This document shows positions 1 through 8,159 of a DNA stretch of 64,000 bases, one piece after another. The translations under genes and the position numbers were made by a program. The notes under the pieces are model-generated. The model ran no database searches. It worked only from the letters and a program-made list of their open reading frames with translations, and was not told the DNA's origin. Source of the stretch: Alphaproteobacteria bacterium (lineage in GTDB: Bacteria; Myxococcota_A; UBA796; GCA-2862545); assembly GCA_020632875.1 (NCBI GenBank), contig JACKET010000024.1, positions 46,801 to 110,800 of the forward strand, in the 5' to 3' direction. The stretch's first letter is position 1, and the number at the start of each line of letters is the position of its first letter.

Positions 1-398
1 GGTGCCGAGAAGTCGAACGGCCCCAGCACGCCGGGCCAGATGGGCGCGTTGCGCTCGGACTCGAGCTCGAAGCCCGCGGTGTGGACGTACCGGTTGCGGT
101 AGCGGGCCTCGCCGTTCTCGAACCAGATGCCGTGCACCATGCCGTCGCCGTCGAACCAGTGGTACCGGTTCAGGGGGGCGTACCGGTTGTTCGGGCCGTT
201 GCGGAAGTACGCGCCGTGCAGGTCTCTCGGGAGCTCGCCCTCGACTTCGAGCGCGTGGGCCGCGACCTCGGCGGTGACCGGCGCGAAGAGCCCGTGCAGG
301 TAGGGGTTGTCGATGGACTCGATCCAGTGCGGCGCGCCGGGCGGCGGGACGCGGTCGGGATGGAGGGACTTGCCGTAGCGCTCGGTGATTTCCAGCAT
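1..398 (-). CDS. Carotenoid oxygenase (RPE65/lignostilbene dioxygenase family), 5' part only
   Basis: The first 132 residues of this protein are in the window; the 3' end runs off the left edge. Translation from the ATG at 398 gives the family's N-terminal signature: NPYLHGLFAPV, then GELPRDLHGAYFRNGPN, then YHWFDGDGMVHGI and RYRNRYV. This is the start of the seven-bladed propeller that holds a four-His non-haem iron centre and cleaves C=C bonds of carotenoids, apocarotenoids or stilbenes. The iron-binding histidines lie beyond the window, so substrate and activity cannot be judged. It is divergent from the small membrane protein gene at 457. The family call is confident; the substrate is unknown. 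Confidence 0.88.
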   Translation of the reverse strand, partial: MLEITERYGKSLHPDRVPPPGAPHWIESIDNPYLHGLFAPVTAEVAAHALEVEGELPRDLHGAYFRNGPNNRYAPLNRYHWFDGDGMVHGIWFENGEARYRNRYVHTAGFELESERNAPIWPGVLGPFDFSA

Positions 399-456
399 GG
401 TCCCACCATGACACGCTGGTCGGAGCGATGCATGCGGGGTGGGGTTACGCTCGCGC

Positions 457-933
457 ATGCTGCTCTGGATGGCCCTCGCTTCCGCCGCGCGTCCGCTGTA
501 CGTCCAGCCCGAGGACGACGGGCACTTCCGCGTGGTCGACCACACCGGGCAGAACGTCGGCGCGTGGCACTTCGCCCACGCCACCCGCGACCGCCGCAAG
601 GTCGGGCAGCTGCGGTGGCGCCTCTACTTCCGGCGCACCAGCGCCATCGTGTGCCTGGGCGCGGGCGCGATCGCGTTCGCGGGTGCGAGCGTCGCGATCG
701 CGTCGGAGCGGCGGCTGAACGGCGAGCTCGACCCGACGCTCGGGGTCTACGGGGTCGTGGCGGCGGGGGGGCTGCTCGCGGCGGTCGTGCACCCCACGAA
801 CGTGGTGCGGAAGCGGCCCGACTGGCTCCGCGTCGACGAGAACTACACGATGGAGGAGGCCGTCGAGCGCATCCAGCGCCGGCGCCAGGTCGAGATCTGG
901 GCCGCGCCGAACGGGATCTACGCGCGGTTCTGA
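457..933 (+). CDS. Small membrane protein of unknown function
   Basis: I do not recognise this 158-residue protein. It starts with a hydrophobic stretch (MLLWMALASAA) that could be a signal or anchor, and has two further hydrophobic segments at about residues 65-84 (IVCLGAGAIAFAGASVAIA) and 95-112. The C-terminal part is charged and probably cytoplasmic. I chose the ATG at 457 because it begins at the hydrophobic segment; an in-frame GTG at 439 would add six residues. The last 16 bases overlap the 3' end of the convergent kdsA gene. No function is proposed. Confidence 0.6.
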   Translation: MLLWMALASAARPLYVQPEDDGHFRVVDHTGQNVGAWHFAHATRDRRKVGQLRWRLYFRRTSAIVCLGAGAIAFAGASVAIASERRLNGELDPTLGVYGVVAAGGLLAAVVHPTNVVRKRPDWLRVDENYTMEEAVERIQRRRQVEIWAAPNGIYARF

Positions 934-1754
934 CCGGCCTCGCGGATCGCGACCAGCTGGGCGAGCAGGGGCGCGAGCGCGTCGAGCGGGAGCTGGGTCG
1001 CCGCATCGGACACCGCGCGGGCCGGGTCGGGATGGACCTCGGCGAACACGGCGTCGACGCCGACCGCCACCGCGGCGCGCGCGAGGGCCGGGGCGAACGC
1101 GCGATCCCCGCCCGAGGCGGTGCCCGCGGCGCCCGGACGCTGCACCGCGTGCGTGCAGTCGAACACCACGGGCACGCCGAGCGCCCGCATCCGCGGCAGG
1201 TTGCGGAAGTCGACGACCAGATCGTGGTACCCGAAGGTCGTCCCGCGCTCGGTGAGCATCATCCGGCCCGGCCCTCCGGCCTTCTCGACGAGGGGTGCGC
1301 ACTCCGCGGCCGAGAGGAACTGGCCCTTCTTCACGTTCACGGGCTTGCCGGTCGCCGCGCACGCCGCGACGAGGTCGGTCTGCCGGCACAGGAACGCGGG
1401 GATCTGGAGCAGGTCGACCACCGCGGCCGTCGCCGCGACCTGGTGCGACTCGTGCACGTCGGTGGTCACGGGCAGGCCGACCTCCTCCCGGATGCGCGCC
1501 AGCCACTCGAGGCCGGCGCCGAAGCCCGGGCCCCGCGCGCTCGATCCGCTCGTCCGGTTGGCCTTGTCGAGGCTCGCTTTGAACACCGCGGGCAGGCCGT
1601 GCCTCGCCGCGGCCTCTTTCACGGCGTGGGCGCACTCGAGGCCGAGCGCGAGGCTCTCGAGCGTGCAGGGCCCCGCGATCAGGCCGAGCCGCTCGCCTCC
1701 GAAGCCGAGGACGGGCGCGGGGCGGGGGAGCGGGTCGAGGAGGGAGTGGTGCAT
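918..1754 (-). CDS. kdsA: 3-deoxy-8-phosphooctulonate synthase (KdsA), metal-dependent type
   Basis: KdsA condenses phosphoenolpyruvate with arabinose-5-phosphate to give Kdo-8-phosphate, the first committed step to the Kdo of lipopolysaccharide. The 278-residue length is normal. Visible motifs are IAGPC (26-30), FKASLDKANR (58-67), TDVHE (98-102), NVKKGQF (140-146), TERGTTFGYHDLVVDFR (168-184) and FDCTHAVQ (198-205). Cys30 sits where the metal-dependent (Aquifex-type) enzymes have the metal-binding Cys and E. coli KdsA has Asn. The other expected ligands, His202, Glu239 and Asp250, are also present, so a metal-dependent enzyme is inferred. The 3' end overlaps the gene at 457-933; upstream lies the hairpin-rich gap at 1755-1963. 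Its presence supports a Gram-negative type envelope. Confidence 0.95.
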   Translation of the reverse strand: MHHSLLDPLPRPAPVLGFGGERLGLIAGPCTLESLALGLECAHAVKEAAARHGLPAVFKASLDKANRTSGSSARGPGFGAGLEWLARIREEVGLPVTTDVHESHQVAATAAVVDLLQIPAFLCRQTDLVAACAATGKPVNVKKGQFLSAAECAPLVEKAGGPGRMMLTERGTTFGYHDLVVDFRNLPRMRALGVPVVFDCTHAVQRPGAAGTASGGDRAFAPALARAAVAVGVDAVFAEVHPDPARAVSDAATQLPLDALAPLLAQLVAIREAGQNRA

Positions 1755-1794
1755 CGGAGTCCGGTGGACGGGTGGAATCCTAGTACACGCGGGT

Positions 1795-1927
1795 CCGAAG
1801 TCCTGTCCGGGCTCGGACAGGTCTTCGGTCCGGGGGTACGTCGAGCCGGAGTGAGGGAGTCCGGCTGTAGCCGGACGGGTCGGAGCGACGGCGCTTGCGC
1901 CGAGCGGAGATCCCGCCCTTCAGGGCG
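1795..1927. repeat. Cluster of four inverted repeats in the kdsA / ATP-grasp divergent gap
   Basis: Four separate inverted repeats lie within 133 bases: 1795-1828 (CCGAAGTCCTGTCCG with a 4-base loop and a 15-bp stem carrying one mismatch), 1859-1876 (GTCCGGCT / AGCCGGAC, perfect), 1889-1902 (CGGCGC / GCGCCG, perfect) and 1914-1927 (CGCCCT / AGGGCG, perfect). The gap separates two divergent genes, so ordinary terminators are not expected here. The pattern resembles a REP/BIME-like palindromic element, but I saw no second copy in the window. Confidence 0.6.
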
Positions 1928-1963
1928 ACCGAACGCAGGCGGCAAGGGTAGTATGCTCGCGCC

Positions 1964-3511
1964 ATGAAGTACCCTGCCCCCGGATCGCCCGAAGAGCTCA
2001 CCGCGTACGCGAAGCTCCAAGCCCAGGTCCCCGAGCTGTTCCACCAGCTCTCCAAAGACACGCGCATCCCGCAGACCGTCGTGATCGTCCCGTCGCTCTC
2101 GATGGATCCGCGCGAGCTCTCGAAGATCACGGGCGTGTACCACTACGAAGAGCGGATGCTCGTGAACCTGATGCTGCTGCGCCAGCCCCGCACGCGGCTC
2201 ATCTACGTCACGAGCCAGCAGCTCGATCCGACCGTCGTGGACTACTACCTGGCGCTGCTCCCGGGCGTGCCGACGAGCCACGCGCGCAGCCGGCTCGTGA
2301 TGCTCCACTGCAACGACCGCAGCAACCAGCCGCTGTCCAAGAAGATCCTCGCGCGTCCGCGGCTCATCGACCGCATCCGCCGCGAGATCCGCACGCCGGC
2401 GCGCGCCCACATGGTGTGCTTCAACTCCACCGACCTCGAGCGCAGCCTGTCCGTGCGGCTCGGCATCCCGCTGAACTCCGTCGACCCGGCGCTCAACGAC
2501 CTCGGCACGAAGAGCGGGTGCCGCGAGGTGTTCCGGGCCGCGGGGGTGAACCTGCCGTTCGGCTTCGAGCGCGTGAAGAGCGCCCACGAGATCGCCGAGT
2601 GCCTCGCCGAGATCAAGCGGCGCGATCCGGCCGCGCGGCGCGCCGTCGTGAAGCTGAACGAGGGCTTCTCGGGCGAGGGGAACGCGCTCTTCTACTACGG
2701 AGACCTCGATGCGGGCGACGGTCCCGAGACGCTGGTCGCGAAGATCGAAGACCGCCTTCCGACCCTGAAGTTCGAGGCCCCGCAGGAGACCTGGCAGGGC
2801 TTCCTCGAGAAGTACGAGGAGATGGAGGGCGTGGTCGAGGCCTTCGTCGAGGGCGAGAAGAAGGAGAGCCCGTCGGCGCAGTGCCGCGTCAACGCGGTGG
2901 GCGAGGCGCAGGTGATCTCGACGCACGACCAGGTGCTCGGGGGGCCGTCGGGGCAGGTGTTCCTGGGCTGCACGTTCCCGGCGCACCAGGACTACCGGAT
3001 GGAGATCCAGGAGTCCGGCGCGCTCGTGGCCGAAGAGCTCGCGCGACGCGGCGTCATCGGGCGCTTCGGCATCGACTACGTCAGCGTGAAGCAGCCCGAC
3101 GGCACGTACGAGCACCACGCCATCGAGGTGAACCTGCGGAAGGGCGGCACGACCCACCCCTTCCTCACGCTGAAGTTCCTGACCGCCGGGAACTACAACA
3201 TGGAAGACGGGCTGTTCTACGCGCCGAGCGGCCGTCCGAAGTACTACTTCGCGACCGACACGCTCCAGGAGGAGCGCTACAAGGGCCTCCGCGCCGAAGA
3301 CCTCGTCGACATCAGCGTGTACCACGGGCTGCACTTCCACGGCCCGAGCGAGCGTGGCGTCGTGTTCCACCTGATCGGCGCGCTGTCGGAGTTCGGCAAG
3401 CTCGGCGTCGTCAGCATCGGCGACAACCTCCAGCAGGCCCGCTTCCTCTACAAGCAGACCATCCAGGTCCTCGATGAGGAGACCGGCCCCGACTGGCACT
3501 CCTCCGAGTGA
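1964..3511 (+). CDS. ATP-grasp carboxylate-amine ligase, PGM1-like peptide ligase family
   Basis: This 515-residue soluble protein has the C-terminal two-thirds of an ATP-grasp enzyme. A lysine-containing nucleotide strand lies in RRAVVKLNEGFSGEG (about 222-236), and the metal-binding end is GRFGIDYVSV followed by AIEVNLRKGGTTHPF (about 387-402). The N-terminal part, with SRLVMLHCND and RPRLIDRIR, resembles proteins annotated as 'peptide ligase PGM1-related', after the pheganomycin enzyme that joins a carboxylate to the amine of a peptide. ATP-grasp ligases make an acyl-phosphate and then an amide. The substrate here is unknown. The gene is convergent with the Rieske oxygenase gene, with no bases between the two stop codons. 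It lies about 5 kb from the RiPP locus; any link is speculation. Confidence 0.7.
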   Translation: MKYPAPGSPEELTAYAKLQAQVPELFHQLSKDTRIPQTVVIVPSLSMDPRELSKITGVYHYEERMLVNLMLLRQPRTRLIYVTSQQLDPTVVDYYLALLPGVPTSHARSRLVMLHCNDRSNQPLSKKILARPRLIDRIRREIRTPARAHMVCFNSTDLERSLSVRLGIPLNSVDPALNDLGTKSGCREVFRAAGVNLPFGFERVKSAHEIAECLAEIKRRDPAARRAVVKLNEGFSGEGNALFYYGDLDAGDGPETLVAKIEDRLPTLKFEAPQETWQGFLEKYEEMEGVVEAFVEGEKKESPSAQCRVNAVGEAQVISTHDQVLGGPSGQVFLGCTFPAHQDYRMEIQESGALVAEELARRGVIGRFGIDYVSVKQPDGTYEHHAIEVNLRKGGTTHPFLTLKFLTAGNYNMEDGLFYAPSGRPKYYFATDTLQEERYKGLRAEDLVDISVYHGLHFHGPSERGVVFHLIGALSEFGKLGVVSIGDNLQQARFLYKQTIQVLDEETGPDWHSSE

Positions 3512-4582
3512 CTACTCGAGCGCGGTCCGCAGGTCTCCGGCGAGGAGCTGGTGGAACGCGTACGTCGCCTTCTCGATCTCCGCATAGCGGCTCTGGTCGT
3601 ACGGCGGGCTCCCGAGGCCGACCTGGACGAGCTCGGACACCCACATGTCCTCGCGCTGCGTGACGTCGGACTGCTCGACGCTGCGCGCGACGAACGCCGG
3701 GTCGGCGTCGGAGGTGAACCAGAAGTCGAACAGCACGCGGCAGCGGTCCGGACCGAGCGGGAGGACGAGGTTGGTGTCGAGACAGGGCCCGTAGCGGTTG
3801 ATCATGAGGTTCGGGTACACGAACGCGTAGATCGTTGCGGGGCCGATGCGGTCGGCGTGCGAGGGGTCGCCGCCGGAGCGCTGGACGCTGAAGCGGTCGA
3901 ACAGCTCGGTGGTGTACGAGTCGAGGTCGAGCTGCGCACCGAGGCTCGGGTGCATGTGCGCGACGTGGTAGCCGCCGTCGAGGTAGTTGTCGGCGAAGAC
4001 CTTCCAGTTGCAGGCGAAGTCGTAGGTCCGCCGGCTGTGGAAGCAGAGCCGGCCCCATCCGGTGCGGTCGAGGTCCTCGAGGAGCGGGCTAAGCGTGGGG
4101 CCCAGCGGTTCGGCATCGACGTCGCCGTTCACGAACACGAACGGTCCCCAGACCTCCACGGCCATCGGCACGAGCGAGAACCGCTCCCGGGTGAAGCCCT
4201 CCAGCCGCCCCATTCGCGGTGCCTTGCGGATTCCCCCGTCCAGGCCGTACACCCAGCCGTGGTAAGGGCACACGAGCTCGTCGCAGCGGCCCTCTCCGAG
4301 GGCGACCTGCGTGGCCTTGTGCCGGCACGCGTTGTGGAAGGCGCGCAGGGTGTCGCCGTCGCGCACCACGACCCACGGGATCCCCGCATGCACGCCGGCC
4401 ACGAAGCTGCCGGGCTGCGTGAGCTGGTCGGCGCGCGCGACGTACTGCCAGGTGCGGTTGAACACCGCGGTGCGCTCGAACCGCGCGAATTCGGGCTCGA
4501 CGTACCAGGAACGCGGTGGGGTCGAGGCCCGCGAGAGCGGCAGGGTGGGGTCGAAGCGGAGGATCTCGGTGCGGACGTCCAT
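3512..4582 (-). CDS. Rieske non-haem iron oxygenase, catalytic (alpha) subunit
   Basis: A 356-residue ring-hydroxylating-oxygenase-type alpha subunit. The N-terminal Rieske [2Fe-2S] domain has Cys86-x-His88 (NACRHKAT) and Cys105-x2-His108 (CPYHGW). The C-terminal catalytic domain has FADNYLDGGYHVAHMH (196-211), whose His206 and His211 are the expected mononuclear iron ligands, with the Asp that bridges the sites nearby. The length is short compared with naphthalene-dioxygenase-type subunits and fits the single-component-type oxygenases related to choline or carnitine monooxygenase. No beta subunit, reductase or ferredoxin gene is adjacent, so it probably borrows electrons from elsewhere. The substrate cannot be assigned. 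Confidence 0.88.
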   Translation of the reverse strand: MDVRTEILRFDPTLPLSRASTPPRSWYVEPEFARFERTAVFNRTWQYVARADQLTQPGSFVAGVHAGIPWVVVRDGDTLRAFHNACRHKATQVALGEGRCDELVCPYHGWVYGLDGGIRKAPRMGRLEGFTRERFSLVPMAVEVWGPFVFVNGDVDAEPLGPTLSPLLEDLDRTGWGRLCFHSRRTYDFACNWKVFADNYLDGGYHVAHMHPSLGAQLDLDSYTTELFDRFSVQRSGGDPSHADRIGPATIYAFVYPNLMINRYGPCLDTNLVLPLGPDRCRVLFDFWFTSDADPAFVARSVEQSDVTQREDMWVSELVQVGLGSPPYDQSRYAEIEKATYAFHQLLAGDLRTALE

Positions 4583-4635
4583 CGGGGCTCCCGGTCCGCC
4601 GGAGCCTACCGCGGTGCGCGCGATTCGGACTATCG

Positions 4636-4682
4636 TCTCGATTCGAGTCGAAGTCGTTCGAACGACTGCGTGAGAATCGAGA
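4636..4682 (-). terminator. Nested inverted repeat between the DUF202 and Rieske genes (terminator or operator)
   Basis: The perfect 16-bp palindrome AGTCGTTCGAACGACT (4652-4667) is nested inside the 9-bp inverted repeat TCTCGATTC (4636-4644) / GAATCGAGA (4674-4682). It begins immediately after the DUF202 stop codon on the minus strand and ends 53 bases before the Rieske start. It could be a terminator hairpin (no U-tract follows) or, because the core is a perfect palindrome, a regulator-binding site for the Rieske gene. Confidence 0.45.
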
Positions 4683-4958
4683 CTACTTGGGCGGGACGGT
4701 CGCCGTCTCGCGCCGGATGTGGCTCTGGATCGCCACGAACCGCCAGATGCCGATCACGAGCGTCGCGGTGCCCACGATCGTGGAGAGGCCGCCCACGATC
4801 ATCGCCCAGGTGTCGGGCATCAGCTGGGTGAGGCCGATGCCGCCGGCGATCAGGCCGACCGCCGTGCGCACGTAGGCGAGCAGGGTGCGCTCGTTGGCGA
4901 GCGACGTGCGATCGAGGGCCAGCACGTCGCGCAGGATGAGGGTGTCGTCTTCGGGCAT
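4683..4958 (-). CDS. DUF202 (YidH-type) small inner-membrane protein
   Basis: A 91-residue protein with the family signature DRTSLANERTLLAYVRTA (16-33), followed by two hydrophobic helices at about 34-47 and 52-72 with a short loop between. Members of the family are small inner-membrane proteins of unknown biochemical role. The start is the ATG at 4958. The gene lies between the upstream internally duplicated lipoprotein (56-bp gap) and the downstream Rieske gene, all on the minus strand. Confidence 0.88.
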   Translation of the reverse strand: MPEDDTLILRDVLALDRTSLANERTLLAYVRTAVGLIAGGIGLTQLMPDTWAMIVGGLSTIVGTATLVIGIWRFVAIQSHIRRETATVPPK

Positions 4959-5014
4959 CGTGGCCTCGGGCAGGGAGTCTGCACTCCAGTAAGCAATGCG
5001 CGTGCCACCTTGCC

Positions 5015-6658
5015 TCAATCGACGGGCACCACGGCCATCAGGTTGTCGATGCACACGTAGGAGGCTTCGAACGCGCCGAGCTCGAAGTCCGGATCGAGCG
5101 GAATCGCGCCATCGGCGCCGATCTGCCAGGTGACGCCGTCGATCGTGACGGTGCCGTAGAGCCAGTTCGCCCGATCGAGGTACGCGCCGGTGAACGCGTA
5201 CAGGTCGCTGTCGTCGACGTGCATCGGGAACGACATGGCCCCGTTGTGCAGCGTGACATCGCTGTTCCGGAGGCGCACGGACTCGAACTCGCCGACGGGG
5301 ATGACGATGAAGTACGCGCCGGGGTCGTCGGCCGCCTCGCCCGTGATCGGGTGGTAGGTGCCGGACATCGTGCCGCCGTGCAGCGTGAGGTGGGGCTCGA
5401 ATGCGCTCGATCCGGCGGCCCTCTCGAGGGGCGTGACCTCGGAGAGACCGATGTGGGTGAGCTCGACGAGGGCACTCTCGCGATCCTGCGGCTGGAGCGG
5501 GTCGTCGTCGAGCGCGATGCGCCCCGTGACCGTCTTGGTTCCGGTGATCGTGGCCGTGCCGTCGAGGAAGTAGTCCGTTCCCACGCAGTCGGTGGTGATG
5601 GGGAACATCGACCCGCCGACGATGCAGCTGTTGGCGTCGAACACGAGCGTCTGGGGGGTGCCGAAGATGAGCCCGCCGAGCGAGCCGAGGCTGATGAGCT
5701 CGCTGACCTGCCCCATGAGATTGCCGAAGCCGCAGCTCTCGTCGAGGTCGACGGTCTTCGAGAACAGGCCGAAGTTCTTCACGATGAGCCGAGCCGTGTT
5801 CTCGGCGAGGATGGGGTCGAGGTCGCACTCGAACCGCACGGGCTGCGCGAGCTCGGGCTTGCACGTGTAGCTCGCGTCGAGCGTCGCGAGGTCGTAGTCG
5901 GGGTCGAGCGCGTCGGGCAGCTCGATCCGTCGTTCGTTGTTCCAGAGGGTGAGCGCACCTTCGAGGCGGTTCTCGTGGTCGCCGACGACCCCGTTGGTCG
6001 CATCGAGCGTGCCGCCGCGGATGGGTACCCCGAACTGCTTCTTCCCGGAGAACACCTCGACGTTCGCGGGGCCCCACGTGATCCCGGTGATCTCGATGTG
6101 CGGGGTGATCACGGAGCACGCGCCATTCTCGGCATCCGCGGCCAGGCGTGGGGCGATGGTGGCCTCGAGCGAGCCCTCGATGATCCGCATGGACCCGTCG
6201 CTGTTGCTCTTCGTGACGTGGAAGTCCGCGAACGTGGCGTCGTCGAGCAGGAACACCGCAGCGTCGGGCGTCTCGGGGATCACCGGGGTCTCGGGGTCAC
6301 CCGTCAGCCGCCCGGTGACCTGCTTGCGCGCGGACACGGTGACGCGCCCGCTGGCCCAGGTGGTGACGCCATTGCAGTCGGTCGACAGCTCGACGGGCTC
6401 GGGGCCGAGGTCGATGGTGCAGGCTTCGACGGTCCACGTGACCGTGCCGGTCTCGCCGGCGGTGCCGGAGATGGAGGGCACGCCTCCGACGCCGGGGCTC
6501 GCGAACCCGCAGTCGGCATCGGCATTCGCCGCGGCCAGCACGCCTCCGACGGCACGTACCGTCAGCCGGGCCACGCCCTCTGCGACGCGCTCGGGCGCCA
6601 TCCGTGCGCAGCTGGCAGAGAGGGGGAGCGCGAGGGCGAGCAGGCGTACGTTCATCAT
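5015..6658 (-). CDS. Exported lipoprotein built from two copies of a ~220-residue Cys-containing module
   Basis: A 547-residue protein of unknown function. The N-terminus is a lipoprotein signal peptide with lipobox SASC (Cys17), so the mature protein should be anchored to an outer or inner membrane. The mature part is a tandem duplication. Module 1 has Cys50, 80, 95 and 266 and ends LDPDYDLATLDASYTC; module 2 has Cys309, 345, 358 and 536 and ends LDPDFELGAFEASYVC. Both contain a STDC/TTDC ... VTGR segment. The Cys spacing (30-36, 13-15, 171-178) is conserved between copies, suggesting the same disulphides. I do not recognise the fold. The gene diverges from the Asp-repeat lipoprotein at 6807 across a 148-bp gap in which I see no clear promoter. 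Confidence 0.75.
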   Translation of the reverse strand: MMNVRLLALALPLSASCARMAPERVAEGVARLTVRAVGGVLAAANADADCGFASPGVGGVPSISGTAGETGTVTWTVEACTIDLGPEPVELSTDCNGVTTWASGRVTVSARKQVTGRLTGDPETPVIPETPDAAVFLLDDATFADFHVTKSNSDGSMRIIEGSLEATIAPRLAADAENGACSVITPHIEITGITWGPANVEVFSGKKQFGVPIRGGTLDATNGVVGDHENRLEGALTLWNNERRIELPDALDPDYDLATLDASYTCKPELAQPVRFECDLDPILAENTARLIVKNFGLFSKTVDLDESCGFGNLMGQVSELISLGSLGGLIFGTPQTLVFDANSCIVGGSMFPITTDCVGTDYFLDGTATITGTKTVTGRIALDDDPLQPQDRESALVELTHIGLSEVTPLERAAGSSAFEPHLTLHGGTMSGTYHPITGEAADDPGAYFIVIPVGEFESVRLRNSDVTLHNGAMSFPMHVDDSDLYAFTGAYLDRANWLYGTVTIDGVTWQIGADGAIPLDPDFELGAFEASYVCIDNLMAVVPVD

Positions 6659-6806
6659 GACCTCCGCCGAAGATCGGCGTCGAACCGGCTGTCGCTAACC
6701 CGGTGCTGCCATGCGGCCCACCCTGCGTCGTGGCCGGCGCGGGTTTCGCCGCATCGACCAGACGTTCGACGCGCGCTGGGATACCGTGTGCGTTCGTGAG
6801 GCTCGA

Positions 6807-8087
6807 TTGAACGCTGTCCATCGCTGGCTGGGTCCCCTGATCTGCGCGACCTCCCTGTGGGGAGTGGCGTGCAAGCAGTCCGACGACACCGACGTCGAGG
6901 AGTCCGATGCCGACACCGACGCGGACGCCGACACGGACTCCGATGCGGACACGGATTCCGATGCGGACACCGACTCCGATGCCGACACCGACTCCGACGC
7001 CGACGCGGATTCCGACACGGACGCGGATTCGGACGCGGACACGGACTCCGACACGGATGCGGACTCGGATACGGACTCGGACACGGACTCGGACACGGAC
7101 GCGGACGCCGATACCAGCGCCGACACGGGTGTCGACACCGCATCGGGCGCGGACACCGGCTCCGACACGGGCGCGGTCGAGACCGGCGACACGGGCGGCG
7201 ATGCCGACACCGACACCGACGCGGACAGCGACTCCGATACCGACGCCGATACGGATGCGGACACCGACGCCGACACGGATGCGGACACCGATGCCGACAC
7301 GGACGCGGACACCGATGCCGATACCGACGCCGATACGGACACGGACCCGGTCGTCTTCGGGAACAGCGCCGTCCCGCTGACCGACGGCTACGCGATCGTC
7401 GCGATCTCCCACGGGCCGCAGTCCGATCTCGCGTTCGTCACGGCCCAGTTCTGGGACGTGATCACCCCGCCGACGGGCTCGAGCCTGGTCCCTTCTGCCA
7501 TCGACACCTGTGTGGGGGGTACGTACACCCTGGCCGACCTCCAGTCGGGCTCCGACTGGGAGATCGACGTGCAGCGGGCGGGCCGGGTGACGTTCACCGG
7601 GCCGCAGGTCGTGCCCCAGCTCACCGCGCAGGGCTCGCTCGGCAACGCCTACTACCACGAGCTCGATCCCGCGGGATTCGCGTACGGGACCGACTGGGAC
7701 GTGTCCGCGAACGGCGGCGCCTTCCCGACGTTCGTGTTCATCGGCGGAATCGACGTGCCGCCGAACCTGACCGTCCAGCAGCCCGCGCAGGGCTTCACGC
7801 TTCCGAACGGGCCCCTCTCCGTGGCGTGGACGGGCGGCGACCCGGGCCTCTCGGTCACCATCCGCGTCAACACCACCGACACGGTCAACCAGCTCTACGG
7901 ACGTATCGTGTGCGAGGTCTACAACGACGGCGCGTTCACGGTCCCCGCGTCGCTGATCGACCCCGCACCGCCCGGCATCGCGACCGTCCAGGTCGAGCAC
8001 CTCCGCCGCAACATGGTCGACGTGGGCGGGCGCCCGCTCCGGCTCGAGGGGGTGGTCTCCACCCTCCGCTCGGGCTCCCGTCCCTGA
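6807..8087 (+). CDS. Lipoprotein with long Asp-Thr/Ser/Ala linker and unknown C-terminal domain
   Basis: A 426-residue lipoprotein: signal peptide with lipobox GVAC (Cys22), then about 150 residues of alternating Asp with Thr, Ser or Ala, broken by a few GDTGGD-type segments, then a globular domain of about 240 residues beginning at NSAVPLTDGYAIV. Such acidic linkers are common in myxobacterial surface lipoproteins and probably hold the C-terminal domain away from the membrane. The last domain contains one Cys-flanked segment and a Pro/Gly-rich segment (PNGPLSVAWTGGDPG) that looks like an immunoglobulin-type beta fold. No function is known. I chose the TTG at 6807, with GTGAGG about six bases upstream; a GTG at 6786 is the alternative. 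Confidence 0.7.
   Translation: MNAVHRWLGPLICATSLWGVACKQSDDTDVEESDADTDADADTDSDADTDSDADTDSDADTDSDADADSDTDADSDADTDSDTDADSDTDSDTDSDTDADADTSADTGVDTASGADTGSDTGAVETGDTGGDADTDTDADSDSDTDADTDADTDADTDADTDADTDADTDADTDADTDTDPVVFGNSAVPLTDGYAIVAISHGPQSDLAFVTAQFWDVITPPTGSSLVPSAIDTCVGGTYTLADLQSGSDWEIDVQRAGRVTFTGPQVVPQLTAQGSLGNAYYHELDPAGFAYGTDWDVSANGGAFPTFVFIGGIDVPPNLTVQQPAQGFTLPNGPLSVAWTGGDPGLSVTIRVNTTDTVNQLYGRIVCEVYNDGAFTVPASLIDPAPPGIATVQVEHLRRNMVDVGGRPLRLEGVVSTLRSGSRP
6906..7346 (+). repeat. Low-complexity Asp-x coding repeat (GAC/GAT with ACC, ACG, GCG, TCC, TCG)
   Basis: About 147 codons in which every second codon is GAC or GAT, alternating with Thr, Ala or Ser codons, interrupted near 7120-7200 by a GDTGG-like stretch. 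The repeat is degenerate at DNA level, but blocks near 7255-7330 recur with a period close to 24 bases. The minus strand is also open here because GAC reads as GTC. Confidence 0.85.
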
Positions 8088-8095
8088 AACGACGA

Positions 8096-8126
8096 AGCCC
8101 CGGAGCGGCCATGCCGCCCCGGGGCT
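8096..8126. terminator. Bidirectional terminator-like hairpin between convergent genes
   Basis: AGCCCCGG (8096-8103) pairs with CCGGGGCT (8119-8126) across a 15-base loop. It lies in the 72-bp gap between the convergent stop codons of the Asp-repeat lipoprotein and the first RiPP-locus lipoprotein. No T-tract follows on either side. Confidence 0.5.
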
Positions 8127-8159
8127 CGCGATCCGACCCGCCGGAGCGGGCCCGGGTGG

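Noticed and set aside
6695..7342. Minus-strand protein of Ser-Val/Ser-Ala repeats over the Asp-repeat region
   Set aside because: Mirror image of the GAC/ACC codon pattern on the plus strand, which has a signal peptide, lipobox and folded C-terminal domain. The minus reading has none.
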